A stretch of 64,000 bases of DNA from Megaustenia siamemsis (GCA_032433765.1 JAVIAB010000051.1:83173973-83237972); one strand, 5' to 3'. Counted from the stretch's first letter, positions 41,426-52,455 are shown. A program made the numbers and translations. The notes: generated from the letters alone by a model not told the origin.

Positions 41426-43375
41426 CCTTGCATCTCTATGATGTTTTTAAAAATTTGATCAGTGTGTAGATTGAACAAGCCTGGTGATAGGATGCATCCC
41501 TGTCTTACTCCTCTTTTTATATCAATGGGTGTAGAATTCTCTTTGTTATATTTTATTATTGCTGTTTGCTCCCAGTATAGATTACATATTAGTCGTATGT
41601 CCATATCATCTGGATGTATCTCTTTTAGGCATTCTATTAGTTGTTTGTAGTGTACTCTACCAAAAGCTTTGGTATAGTCTATGAAGCAGGCATATATTGG
41701 TTTGTTTACTTCTGTGTATTTTTCGATTAATGTTCTCATGCAGAATATGGCTTCTTTTGTCCCGCTATTTTTCCTAAATCCACATTGCTGCTCATCTAAT
41801 CCAGTATTGATTTTATTCTGAATCCTTCCTTGTATAACTTTTAGCAAGATTTTTGTAACATGGCTCATTAGGCTTATTGTTCTAAAGTCACTGCATTCAA
41901 CTGAACCATTCTTTTTAGGCAGTGCAATGAAAGTTGATGTTTTTAGTTCATTTGGTATGTATCCTGTGTGGTATATGTCGTTGCATATGTCTGTAATCAC
42001 TTCAATGCCAAAATCATCTAATGTCTGTATCACCTCTATCTGTATGCTGTCAGGTCCTGCTGCTTTTCCCTTTTTCATTGTTTTTATAGCTTTTTCCACC
42101 TCAGATTTTAAGATATGATAGCCTGATGTACATTTTATAACTGGTTTCTTGTCACTTTGATCATGAAATAGTTCTGTTATATATACCTGCCATCTATCTA
42201 TATTATCCTTATTGTCTGTTAGCATTTTTCCTTTTTTGTCTGAAATGCATCCACCTTCTGTGGCTTTTTTATTTTTGTTAGTGATTCTCTTTATTTCTGT
42301 GTGCATTCCTCTTAAGTCTTGTTTGCCTTCCATAGTTTCTATTTCTATACATTTTTGGCTGAGCCAGTCTTCTTTTGCCTTTTTTGCACATTTTGCGTAT
42401 CTCATTATCTATTTTATTGTATTGGGCAGTGTTCTTAGCTTGTCTCCTTTCTTCCATTTTTTTCTAAGATGGTGTTAGTTATCCATTTATTTATTTATTT
42501 TTTTTTCTTTTGGGTAAGGTGTCGCATGTTTCGTGTATGCTTTTCTTTATGCATTGCCATTTGGTTGTTACTTTTTCATCAGGATTTTCTCTTCTGTATT
42601 GCTCAATTTCTTTTTCTAGCAGCTGGTATGTGTTCTTTACTTGTATTGTATAGGTATCTTTAATATCTTTTTGATTTCAAGCTGTTATATCTAGTGGATT
42701 TGTTGATGAATTAGACTTTTGCTTGTTTCTCTCTAGTTTGATTTTCATTTTAATCATTACAGGATTGTGATCTGAATTAATATCTGCTCCTGGGTAGGTT
42801 TTGGCTTTCTTTACGCTGCTACGGAACCTTTCTTTTGTCATTATGTAATCTATTTGATTCCTCTTCTTATCTCCTGGTCTTTTCCGTGTGTATAGTTTTG
42901 TTTTCTCTTGCTCAAAGTAGGTGTTACATATTATCAGCCTGTTTTCTTCACATAATTGTATTCATCTTTCTCCTCTGTCATTTCTTTTTCCTAAACCATG
43001 ATTTCATATGATGATCTTATATCTACCTTTTCCTACTTTAGCGTTCATGTCACCCATTACAATCAAGATGTCTGAAGATTTCACTTGCTTCATAACTTTA
43101 TTTAGGTCTTCATAGTATGCCTCTATTATTTGTTCATCTGTGTTGTCTTGAGTAGGTGCATATGTCTGTATTATTGCCATGTCGAATGGTTTTGCTTTCA
43201 ACTTGAGTAGTATAATTATAATCCTATCACTGTATGTCCAGTAGTTACTTATATATTTTTGTAGCTCTCTTTTTATCAGTGTTCCTACCCCCTTTTGATG
43301 TTCTGTTGTATTTCCTGAGTATATAAATGTTTATTTTTCGTCCTCTATGTACCCACATTCTTTCCATCTTATCCG
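41426..43375 (-). mobile_element. LINE-G, 5' part: endonuclease and reverse transcriptase
   Basis: The endonuclease end (43.37-42.7 kb) shows IQTYAPTQDNTDEQIIEAYY, IVMGDMNAKVGKGRYK and ADINSDHNPVMIKMKIKLER; the SDH motif carries the catalytic His of APE-type nucleases. An RT frame of about 330 codons follows: MKKGKAAGPDSIQIEVIQT, FIALPKKNGSVECSDFRTIS, DEQQCGFRKNSGTKEAI, motif A CFIDYTKAFGRVHY, and motif B GVRQGCILSPGLF. Past 41,440 the frame runs on into the SINE-4 arm, giving a chimeric 403-codon frame that is not a natural protein. The N-terminal third of the endonuclease is missing. Confidence 0.92.
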
Positions 43376-43601
43376 CTCAATAAACAAGCAAAAAAAAAAC
43401 AACTGTTCACTGACCTGAAAGGAAACAACAAACATCTACCAATACGATAGCCGCAGTCTGAAGCCGATGTCAACTTAAAATATTAGTTGCGAAATAAAAC
43501 ATGATGTAACATGATTAAGACTTGAAATAAAGGGGACCACCTTGAATTTTATCTTGCAATGTGGAGGTTAATTACCTTCAAGTGAATCTATTACTTTTAA
43601 C
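43376..43601. other. Intergenic
   Basis: Short A run; nothing recognised. Confidence 0.4.
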
Positions 43602-44507
43602 GAGGGGCGTTCAATAGTTAATTCAAGGTTTTTATTTTTTGTATTTCTATGTTAATTTGTTTCGGGAAAAAATGTTTTAATTGCAGCATTTTTAAAAATT
43701 CCTACACTACCTTGTTGTAATTTCATTATCTTTCTCTAGATGGTAGTGGTGCAGTTAGCTTTCAAGATAGAGACAGTGAGTGATGCGCGTTACAGATAAA
43801 GAACTGTCACTGAATTTCTTTTGACGGAAAGGAAAGCGTCTCAGACATCCATAGATTTCTACAGAATGTTTATAGAGAGATAACAGTTGGTGTAAGTTAC
43901 GTTAATCGTTGGGTAAACTGGTCTCCCTCGCCGCACGACGGTCTAAGCTGTTTGATCAAACACGCCCCGGGCAGCCACACACTGCATGACACTAGCGACG
44001 CCGCAGCCGAACCCTTCTACTCGGTACCATTGGTAAATCGTAACAAAAGAATTGTCTGATGAACCTGACATCTCCTTGGGTAGTGCCAACACAAGTCTCC
44101 AAGAGTTATGATTTTGAAAGGTGTGTGCCAGACGGGTCCCTGCATGGCAACGCCAGACCACACACACAAGTCTGCGCACCCGAGATGCTCACAAAACTTC
44201 AATCGACTGTTCTTTCTCATCCGCCCTACGATCCGAACCTTGCACGTTCCTAGTACTTTCTTTTCGGTCCTGTAAAATACAGAATCTGTGGGAAGAGATC
44301 TGACAACGATGAGGCAGTCATCGACACATTACGGGGATGGCTGAGACGGCATACAAGCTCTGATATCTAGACGGCACAAAGCCATAGTGTAGCTAATATA
44401 TCTGTGTAGCCATGTAATTTGGCACGTTGTGGTATATTTCAAAAGTTTATAAATCAGATACTGAAGTAAAAGAATAAAAGTGTTGCATTACTTACTCAAC
44501 GTCCCTC
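43602..44507 (+). mobile_element. Mariner-type transposon, dead copy (906 bp)
   Basis: Imperfect terminal inverted repeats: GAGGGGCGTTCAATAGTTAA at the left, and the complement GAGGGACGTTGAGTAAGTAA at the right. Broken frames give an N-terminal part (LAFKIETVSDARYR, TVTEFLLTERKASQT) and the end of the catalytic domain (LHGNARPHT, then STVLSHPPYDPNLARS). The second catalytic Asp (normally in the D-N-ARPH box) is Gly here. It is shorter than the usual 1.2-1.3 kb, so it is also internally deleted. A clean TA duplication is no longer visible. Confidence 0.85.
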
Positions 44508-44800
44508 TGTGACAATATTTCTTGTTTGACAGTATGAATAATGATTTTTTCTACTAGTGTAGGAATGGATTTTTGTTATTGCATGAACATTCACTATTTT
44601 ATTGTGCTGAATTTGATTTGTCTTTCATTATTGATGGGATAGGTCCTTATTTGATTGTTAAAATCCTAATAACAGAAATATAGCCTACAGAGACAGCCCT
44701 GAATTACAAACTATGGCGAAAAAGAGTACAAAGTCACGATCTTTCGTAATCAATTGTCGTCTAACCGTGAAGAAACGCATGGCAAAAGCTAAGCGCCGTG

Positions 44801-44801
<1 letters not shown>
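44508..44801. other. Intergenic
   Basis: Nothing recognised. Confidence 0.4.
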
Positions 44802-44832
<31 letters not shown>

Positions 44833-44858
44833 TTAATAAGAAGAAGAAGAAGAAGAAT
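44802..44858. repeat. (ATA)n then (GAA)n microsatellite
   Basis: An AATAATAAT run passes into AAGAAGAAGAAG. Confidence 0.95.
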
Positions 44859-44904
44859 TTGATTGTTATTTTGTCAAGAAGAACATACGATACACATACA
44901 ATTT

Positions 44905-45592
44905 TAAAATCAACATGAATAAAACAGAATTCATGAATGTCGCGAAAGAGAAACAGAACATCCATATAACTATAGAAGGCAGGCAATTGAAACAAGTAGA
45001 GAAATTCAAATACCTAGGAAGTCTAGTGACAAATGACAATTCACAAACAGATAGAAAGAATCAAAATGCAACATAGCTTGTCAAATCATTGGACAGTTAT
45101 CACCATTATTGTCCAACAAGAAAATAACTCTGGAGGCAAAACAGGCACTCTACAATATAATCTTTATCCCAACGTTGTACTACCAATGTCAGTCCTGTAA
45201 ATTAGTTTCTAGAACAATAAGAAAAATAACCTTCACTGAGATTAAATGTGTTAGACGATTGACCGGAAACAGCTTGAGAGACAAGATCAGAAATGAAGAA
45301 TTGAGAAAAAAAAACTAGGAATAACCCCCGCCATAGAATATATAAAGAAACAACAGGTGAAATGGTCTGGTCACGTGACAAAACAGACTGATCAAAGCAC
45401 AACACAACGAGCCCTCGATAAACGTTGCGAGAACACCAGACTCAAAGGGACGACCACGAAAAAGATGGACTGACGGAATATTAGAAGCACTAGGAAGCAT
45501 AACAGCAGCTGAGGAGAACAGAAGAGCGAAATACCACAAATTATATCTCCCCTCGACGCTGGAAGACAAATGAGGAAGGAAAGAAGAAGAAG
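44905..45592 (+). mobile_element. LINE-A C-terminal half and 3' end
   Basis: NMNKTEFMNVAKEKQNIHIT, KFKYLGSLVTNDNSQ, LEAKQALYNIIFIPTLYYQC, RLTGNSLRDKIRNEELRKKN, stop, then GRPRKRWTDGILEALGS, LYLPSTLEDK, stop and the GAGGAAGGAAAGAAGAAG tail. Small frameshifts near 45,060 and 45,320 break it. Best preserved of the short LINE-A copies. Confidence 0.88.
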
Positions 45593-45711
45593 GTAATAGA
45601 TCTGTTTAATATCCAGGACTTTCGTGTTGGTCGTGTTGATCTGGAAGCCTATTTGAGCGGGAATGTCGTGAAGCGGTTCCATTAGTTATTGAGCATCAAC
45701 ATGTGTGACCT

Positions 45712-46752
45712 CCTCATCCAAGTCGACATCATCCAAGTCGTCATCATCCAAGTCGACATCATCCAAGTCGTCATCATCCAAGTCGACATCATCCAAGTTG
45801 TCATCATCCAAGTCGACATCATCCAAGTCGTCATCATCCAAGTCGACATCATCCAAGTCGTCATCATCCAAGTCGACATCATCCAAGTCGTCATCATCCA
45901 AGTCGACATCATCCAAGTCGACATCATCCAAGTCGACATCATCCAAGTCGACATCATCCAAGTCGTCATCATCCAAGTCGACATCATCCAAGTTGACATC
46001 ATCCAAGTCGTCATCATCCAAGTCGACATCATCCAAGTCGACATCATCCAAGTCGACATCATCCAAGTCGTCATCATCCAAGTCGTCATCATCCAAGTCG
46101 ACATCATCCAAGTCGTCATCATCCAAGTCGTCATCATCCAAGTTGACATCATCCAAGTTGACATCATCCAAGTTGACATCATCCAAGTCGTCATCATCCA
46201 AGTTGACATCATCAACGTTGACATCATCCAAGTTGACATCATCCAAGTCGTCATCATCCAAGTCGACATCATCAACGTTGACATCATCCAAGTTGACATC
46301 ATCCAAGTCGTCATCATCCAAGTCGACATCATCCAAGTTGACATCATCCAAGTCGACATCATCCAAGTTGACATCATCCAAGTTGACATCATCCAAGTTG
46401 ACATCATCCAAGTTGACATCATCCAAGTTGACATCATCCAAGTCGACATCATCCAAGTTGACATCATCCAAGTCGTCATCATCCAAGTCGAAATCATCCA
46501 AGTTGACATCATCCAAGTCGACATCATCCAAGTCGTCATCATCCAAGTCGACATCATCCAAGTCGTCATCATCCAAGTCGACATCATCCAAGTCGTCATC
46601 ATCCAAGTCGACATCATCCAAGTTGACATCATCCAAGTCGACATCATCCAAGTCGACATCATCCAAGTCGACATCATCCAAGTCGTCATCATCCAAGTCG
46701 ACATCATCCAAGTCGACATCATCCAAGTCGACATCATCCAAGTCGACATCGT
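45712..46752. repeat. 15-bp minisatellite, about 70 units, without indels
   Basis: The unit is GACATCATCCAAGTC with two main variable sites (A/T in GAC/GTC, C/T in GTC/GTT) and a rare ATCAACGTT form. Phase is kept exactly over more than 1 kb. All six frames are wholly or nearly open: [10 protein letters not shown] and [10 protein letters not shown] on minus, IIQVD and SSKST on plus. Flanks are LINE-A (left) and a LINE-G fragment (right), so there is no gene context. Confidence 0.97.
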
Positions 46753-46764
46753 CCAAGATTTTAT

Positions 46765-47325
46765 TATAAATCCTTTAGCTGCCCACTCGTCTGTCTTCTA
46801 TGGGCTTTCGCGTGATCCATGCCAATTGCAATTTCGAATAAAAGAGGGGGCATGACGCTGGTTACAGTATGTACAAGGTAGTTGTAGCTATGGGCTATCT
46901 CAAGATCTATTCCTTCAACTTTGATATCCACTTGTAGGTTTTGAGCGTTATCTTTGTTTATGCTCATAGTTTTAGTCGTTGTGATATTCATATCTAATAC
47001 ATATTTTTGTATTGTCATGTTTGTTTCATTAAGTAAATGTTGTATATATTTAGGATTTTCTGCTAGTAATACAATATCGTCAGCATATCTTAGGTTATTG
47101 ATTATCTTTCCATTAATGTTTAGGCCTGGCATCTCTGTGATGTTTTTATATATGATTTGCTCAGCGTATAGATTGAACAAACTTGATGATAGGATGCATA
47201 CTTGTCTTACTCATCTTTTTATATTAATGGGTTTAGAGTTCTCTCTGTTATATTTATTATTACTGTTATACTATTCGCATATTTTGTCTGGCAATCATAG
47301 ATTTTGATGATATTTTAAGTGTTGG
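46765..47325 (-). mobile_element. LINE-G RT fragment (unfilled SINE-4 site)
   Basis: MFNLYAEQIIYKNITEMPGL, NGKIINNLRYADDIVLLA (motif C intact), QVDIKVEGIDLEIAHSYNY and [14 protein letters not shown]. Around 47,130 the sequence TAGGCCTGGCATCTCTGTGA continues straight into TGTTTTTA. This is the counterpart of the LINE-G site occupied by the SINE-4 dimer at 40,680. Confidence 0.88.
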
Positions 47326-47468
47326 TCGGTGTAAACCATTAAAGGCCTTGTGGAAATCCTTAAAGTTAATAATGAGCGAAGACTATAATTCCAATTATTT
47401 GTCACTGATGGTTCTGAAAGTGAAAATGTGATCATCAGGTCTTCTTTACTTTAGACGAGTGTGGTATA
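47326..47468 (-). mobile_element. LINE-D-like RT fragment
   Basis: Minus-strand RPDDHIFTFRTISDK and LIINFKDFHKAFNG resemble LINE-D residues 108-116 and 129-141 (motif A region). About 140 bp. Confidence 0.6.
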
Positions 47469-47614
47469 TGAAAAGGCTGATGCACCTTTGTCTGGGTGTG
47501 ATTATTAGAATGGGCGGTGTCTAGATTTTAATAAACAATACAATTAAAGTTAAGCCACGAAACTCCGAGGTTAATACAAACGTGTGTACGTTTGACAGCA
47601 AGATCAAAAACACT

Positions 47615-47900
47615 GTGTGCGGGAACGAGTGGTTTTGAGGCAAGACGCCCGCCTCGACACACAGAGGTTGTGAGTCAAATCCCGGGCCGCACCAGTTGGG
47701 ATTTTAATTTATGATTTCTTTCTGCGGCAACCATCCCTGGTCTCAGCAGCAAGGCCCGGCTTGAAACGTCAATTACTCATTGACGGAAAAAATATGAGTA
47801 CCTCCAAGATGGAGTTTCTGCCTGTGTGGCGAGGGACCACTGTGCAACCCGCTACCAGGGAAAAAAACGGATTAACACGCAAAATTCAGAGGTGGAAGCT
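47615..47900 (+). mobile_element. SINE-2 copy
   Basis: GGTTTTGAGGCAAGACGCCC head, GAGTCAAATCCCGGG (mutated B box), TCTCAGCAGCAAGGCCCGGC, CTCATTGACGG and GGATTAACACGCAAAATTC. Confidence 0.85.
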
Positions 47901-48464
47901 GTCGAACGCTAACCAAAAAAATGTAATCTGGTGGTTACACAAAAGTGCCAGCAAGCAAAGAAAGTTGCTAAAGAATTTCGTAATTTCCAGGAAAGTTAAA
48001 TTTCGCTGTATTTATTTAATTCTGTATCGCCACAGCCCCCATGTGTTTAATCTGTAGTGAGAGCAAAACTCTCGTTGCATTGGCAGGCTCTCTCTTTAAT
48101 ATTTAGAATTGATTGTTCAATTTTCTCTTTCTTATATATATAGATACGGTGACAGATCCGAGGCCCTCTTCATCATCAGATTTTCAGATCTGGTCTTAAT
48201 ATGTAATAGGTTGCCTTTCCCTAAAATAGAACGTGTTTACGTTGAAATTGTTAGTGCAAGGTACATAACTCCATAAATTATGTCGGCGAATAAATAGTAG
48301 AGTTACATTCCCATAACGAGTATTTCTATTGTTTTGATCTTTCTTCAGTTTCATCTAGCTTCTACTGGTAACAGATTGTTTATTATGGATCACTTTGTCA
48401 AGGAAAACCAGAATTGCAAGTAAATTAATGGTTCAATGCACGCATGGTGACTTTGGTGACCATA
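47901..48464. other. Intergenic, nothing recognised
   Basis: No supported feature. Confidence 0.4.
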
Positions 48465-48662
48465 TCTTTCCATTACCAAACGGCATATAAAACAAAACTG
48501 TGGGTGACTATCAGGTCATGACTTTCTCTTGTAACCATTTTTAGTGGCTGGGTGAACCCAGAAAGGATCTTCGTCCGAGAAAACTCGGCACATCCTGGAA
48601 CCGATCTCGGATCACTTCTAATCAGCAGTGGGCGCACTAACAACTTAGCCGCCAAGACTCCC
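48465..48662 (-). mobile_element. SINE-5 copy, shares core and tail with SINE-1
   Basis: Minus strand: GGGAGTCTTGGCGGCTAAGT head, unlike SINE-1. Then CTGGGTTCACCCAGCC and ACTAAAAATGGTTAC, then TGATAGTCACCCACAG and ATATGCCGTTTGG. The core matches SINE-1 and SINE-6. The distal part loosely matches the SINE-1 tail (GGTCACTAACACC, ATACGCCACTTGG). Confidence 0.65.
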
Positions 48663-48775
48663 AAATTAATTTTTCCATCTAAAAAGAATTATCTGGATCG
48701 ATTCCAGCCTTATTTTCTAGTCACATTAGATCAGAATGCATGCATACTCTGCCAGTAAAGTGATCTCATTTAATC

Positions 48776-48984
48776 CACGTCACTTCTTCGGATGAAAGAG
48801 ATCGAAGTTAAGATGGGCACAGCCAGAGACGAGAAACTTCTTGGGCGTGTGAGAAGATTTATCAACCAACACAGAACTGGAGTAGTAATCGCTGGACACT
48901 TCGAGACTTGCAGAGGAGGGGATCTGACCTATGGACATGTTCGAAGTGCAATGATGATGACCCGGTAATAACTCAATAACCTAA
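48776..48984 (+). mobile_element. LINE-C 3' end
   Basis: CACGTCACTTCTTCGGATGA, AGATTTATCAACCAACACAG, TCGAAGTGCAATGATGATGA, then the AATAACTCAATAAC end. It matches 38,510-38,720 with a few deletions. Confidence 0.88.
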
Positions 48985-49020
48985 TTTAGTTTAACCAGCT
49001 GACAGCTTATTAGCTCATTT

Positions 49021-49311
49021 GTGAGCTGTGTGTCTCATCCGTTTTGATCATGTTTCGATATTCCAATTGCTTTCGATGAATGATGATATCGTATGACAGG
49101 GAAAAGTTGGCTGTTTTCACTTTCTGAGCGGTTTCGCCTTGTGTCTTTTGGCGTGTGCTGAGACTACTATGATGGGGACTACAGTTACCTTTCTATGTTT
49201 GGGAGATGAGATTCGGATGATTACGCTGGCAAGGGCGGTTGAGCAATTATGGATTTTAATTCATTTGCAGTGATACCGGGGCCTTCCATAACCAAATAAC
49301 CAGCTTACTAG
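49021..49311 (+). mobile_element. SINE-7 copy, 17-bp TSD with two mismatches
   Basis: It begins GTGAGCTGTGTGTCTCATCC (about 30 bp short of the 6.5 kb copy) and ends CCTTCCATAACCAAATAACC. AGCTTATTAGCTCATTT (49,004-49,020) and AGCTTACTAGCGCATTT (49,312-49,328) flank it. It lies 36 bp after a LINE-C end. Confidence 0.8.
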
Positions 49312-49328
49312 CGCATTTACAAATATTT

Positions 49329-49614
49329 CCAAATTGCTGCGTCGAGGTTCAAATTCATGGTGGTGCTGTTTTATCCTTTATATTTCTATGATATTTTCAA
49401 GTGCTATTAAAATACAGGTGATCCTACATAATTTATGTTTCTCTTCTTCCGTTAGCTTCCACTGGCAACAAGTCCTTGTTTATTTCTTATTATTGTCTCC
49501 TGTCTAATTACCGAAAGCTTCTACTGCAGTTGCTGCTCTTTTTTTCTGCATATAAACTAAACAAGTGTGTGTATAGCCCGTGTGTGCGTGTTTATGTGGC
49601 CTATAGTTAACACT
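49329..49614. other. Intergenic
   Basis: Nothing recognised. Confidence 0.4.
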
Positions 49615-49870
49615 GGGAGCCGCGATAGCACAGTGGTTAGTGAACTGGACTACAAAGGACAAGAGGTAGGGTTCGATCCCAACCGACGGCTTCCAGGTTC
49701 ACCCAGCCTTTAATGGATACCGGATTTTTTTCTGGGAAAGTAAAGCGGCACGGGCGTAATACCGACCACATTACCTCAACAATCATGTGCTGAAGGTCTG
49801 TAAAATGTATGGTCACTAACACCATATTCCCCATATGCCAATTGGCGTGACAGGGGCACTTTACTTTACT
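49615..49870 (+). mobile_element. SINE-1 copy
   Basis: Full-length: GGGAGCCGCGATAGCACAGT head, GGTTCGATCCCAACC B box, core, body and TTTACTTTACTTTT tail. No clear TSD. Confidence 0.93.
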
Positions 49871-50507
49871 TTTTTATTTGTTTGAATGTACCAACTGAAA
49901 TATCACAACTATAAATTAAGCTGGAAAATCCAAACTGTTGTGTTTTTTTTCTTTTGGTTAACACTCCTATACTTTTTATTATTCTTCGTCTTCTTTTCTC
50001 ATTTCTTGTTCTCCAACTTCTGTTTTCATCTTTTTTCTTCTTATATTCTTTTGCTTTCTTCTCTTTCGTCTGCGTTTTCATTTTTTTCATCTTCATCTTC
50101 TTTTTATTTTTATTTTATTTTCCGCCTCATTTTTCTTCGTCCATCTCTTCTGCGTTCACCCGACGAGTACTCCTCTTCATCGTCCGCCTTTAATTGAACG
50201 TTAAGTCTGCCTGGACGGAGTCATGTTCTGATTTATACTAAACTGTTATATTTGAAATTTTTGACCCATAACATTCGATTTAGTATGGCATTTTTGAGTG
50301 CCGCGTTGCCTTCCCTTGCGATACCTTCTGTCCTGACCAGACTAGTCAGTCTAATTACTAGAGACACTCGAGGAGGTGGACTGGGATCTCAATTATTCTA
50401 GTTCATCGATCCTTGTTCACGACGTCATCTATGAGTCGCTGACCCCATTCACAACCAGTGCTAACATGTGCCTGAACCTCTAATTTATAACATCAACCCC
50501 TGAATAA
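49871..50507. other. Intergenic with pyrimidine-rich TTC/TTTTC tract
   Basis: 49,945-50,150 is strongly biased to T and C on this strand. No gene is supported; the open frames are low-complexity. Confidence 0.5.
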
Positions 50508-51032
50508 TATCATCATCGTGTGCAATACTGGTTGGCGATCACGTCTTTCACAATCTTCTATCCACAATGCATCGTATCAATTCTGTTGTTGACTGTTTCC
50601 ATGCCACGACATCAAGCTATCTAGTATTTTCTCTCTTTGTCGTCTGCGATCTCTATTTCCCTGTATTTTGCCAGTTGTAACCAAGTATTCAAACTTTCCT
50701 CTTCTCATGATGTGCCCAAAAAATGTTTATTATTTCTTTCTGATGTTTTTTAGTGGCTCCCTTTTTGTGTTGGCCTATTTGAGAATTTCCTCGTTGGTCT
50801 TTTTGGCGCTCCAGGGAACTTTCAACATTCTTCTGAGAAATCCCATCTCTGTGGCCTCTAATTGTCTTTTCATTTGTTTGTTTACTGTCCATGATTCGCT
50901 TCCATAGGTCAGATCTGGCTCTATATAGCACCGATGAACTCTCTTTCTCACTTCTATTGACATAGACTTGTTGCATACGACGTTTTTCATTTTCTGAAAT
51001 ACTATTTTGGCCTGAGCTATTCTGCTATTTTA
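50508..51032 (-). mobile_element. LINE-E C-terminal part
   Basis: RVHRCYIEPDLTYGSESWTV, NKQMKRQLEATEMGFLRRML, FGHIMRRGKFEYLVTTGKI and QREKILDSLMSWHG, and the CATCATCGTGTGC tail complement. Close to the 28.07 kb copy. Confidence 0.88.
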
Positions 51033-51254
51033 TGTGTCTATAAACAAATAGCAAGACCGATGTTCGTCTTTTCTCTAACTTACAAAGATTCCTTTCTTAT
51101 TGTAAATGGACTGGCAATTTTCGTAGGCGAACTAATCTTTAGTGATAAGGCGTTGTGCTACATGATACGTTTATGGCTGTTTATTGTTTTATTTTGGCGT
51201 AGATATGAAAAACTTTCTGTACCGAGGCACAGCTGTCATGATGCATTGCCATCT

Positions 51255-51690
51255 TCTTCTGCTACCTTTCAGCTCCCAGTGGAGCATAGGTCTTTAACAA
51301 ACACTTTCCAAGTTGTTCTGTTTCTTGCCATTCTTTTCTTCTTGTCATTCCATGTCTTCCCCATTATCTTCATCTCTGCTTCTATCTGTCTTCTCCAAGA
51401 ATTCCTTAGTCTTCTTCTTTGTCTTTTCCACTGGGGATTCCAATAAAAGGGCCTGTTGTTTAATACTCTCAATTGGCTTCTGCTGTATGAGACCTATCCA
51501 GCGCCATCGTCTTCGCTGTACCTCTTTATCCACTGGTGTTTGACTGGTACATTTGCATAATTCTATGTTAGTGATTTTGTCCTGCCATTTCCATCCTTTT
51601 ATTCTGTGTAAGCATCCATTAATGAAAGTCTGTATCTTCTTGATTGTCAATGTTATTGTTCTCCATGTTTCACAGCCGATGTAATACATT
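51255..51690 (-). mobile_element. LINE-B 3' fragment
   Basis: GCETWRTITLTIKKIQTFIN, GCLHRIKGWKWQDKITNIEL, KCTSQTPVDKEVQRRRWRWI, then a frameshifted RNSWRRQIEAEMKIMGKTWN. The 3' end complement CAGCTCCCAGTGGAGCATAG is shared with the 17.1 kb copy. Confidence 0.88.
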
Positions 51691-51861
51691 ACATCTACAA
51701 TATGTTTTAGCTTTTGCGGATTAGACAAAATAAATCAACGTTTAGTCTGTGGATGATTTTTGTGGTGGGCGAACTAGGGACGAATATAAAAAGGAGTTGG
51801 AAAAAGTAGAAGCAACAAAATGGGTGGTCGGACAGAGTTGGCATTGTAACCACACACAAAA

Positions 51862-52065
51862 CGAGATGTGATACTGCAACCTGTGATATTAAACAAGATC
51901 TACGAGATGTGATACTGCAACCTGTGATATTAAACAAGATCTGTGATATCAGATACTGCAACCTGTGATATTAAACAAGATCTGTGATATCAGATACTGC
52001 AACCTGTGATATTAAACAAGATCTGCGAGATGTGATACTGCAACCTATGGTGTTAAACAAGATAT
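51862..52065. repeat. 41-bp minisatellite, about 5 units
   Basis: GATACTGCAACCTGTGATAT plus TAAACAAGATCTxxxAGATGT at 51,870, 51,911, 51,952, 51,993 and 52,034. The last unit ends exactly where a LINE-E fragment begins. Confidence 0.92.
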
Positions 52066-52455
52066 CCTCATTTTTTGGAAAGCTGCTTTTGCCTGAGCCA
52101 TTCTGCATCTCACCTCTGCTGTACATCGACCATCCGAGGTTAACATTGTTCCCAGATGTTTAAATTCATTTACCTGTTTTAAAATGGTTCCACTTGCATT
52201 ATGCATTGCGGTGATGTCTTTTTCTTTGTTGTTACCATTACTTCTGTCTTTTTGCTATTGAGGCTGAGTCCTTTATTTTTACTTTCTTTCACTAAAATGT
52301 CTAACATATATTGTAACTCATTTTCACTCATAACGATTACGACTGTATCATCAGAACACCTGAGGTTATTTATATTATGACTCCCATTTATTATTCCAGG
52401 CATGTCCCTTGTGGATCTTAAAATAATCTCATTAACTTGTCTATCTAATCTATTA
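52066..52455 (-). mobile_element. LINE-E RT fragment with altered YADD
   Basis: NINNLRCSDDTVVIVMSENE (motif C, YADD changed to CSDD, aspartates kept), LQYMLDILVKESKNKGLSLN, SKKTEVMVTTKKKTS, and RMAQAKAAF-type sequence in another frame. Matches 59.94-60.3 kb. Confidence 0.8.

Noticed and set aside
41194..42405. 403-codon frame read as one protein
   Set aside because: The first about 330 codons are LINE-G RT; the rest is translation into the SINE-4 arm inserted with a TSD. It is a chimera by chance frame continuity.
45682..46855. Four overlapping open frames of 354-388 codons, including an acidic DDVDL protein
   Set aside because: The 15-bp unit lacks stops in all frames, and the flanks are LINE fragments. 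Kept only as a finding because of the absence of indels.
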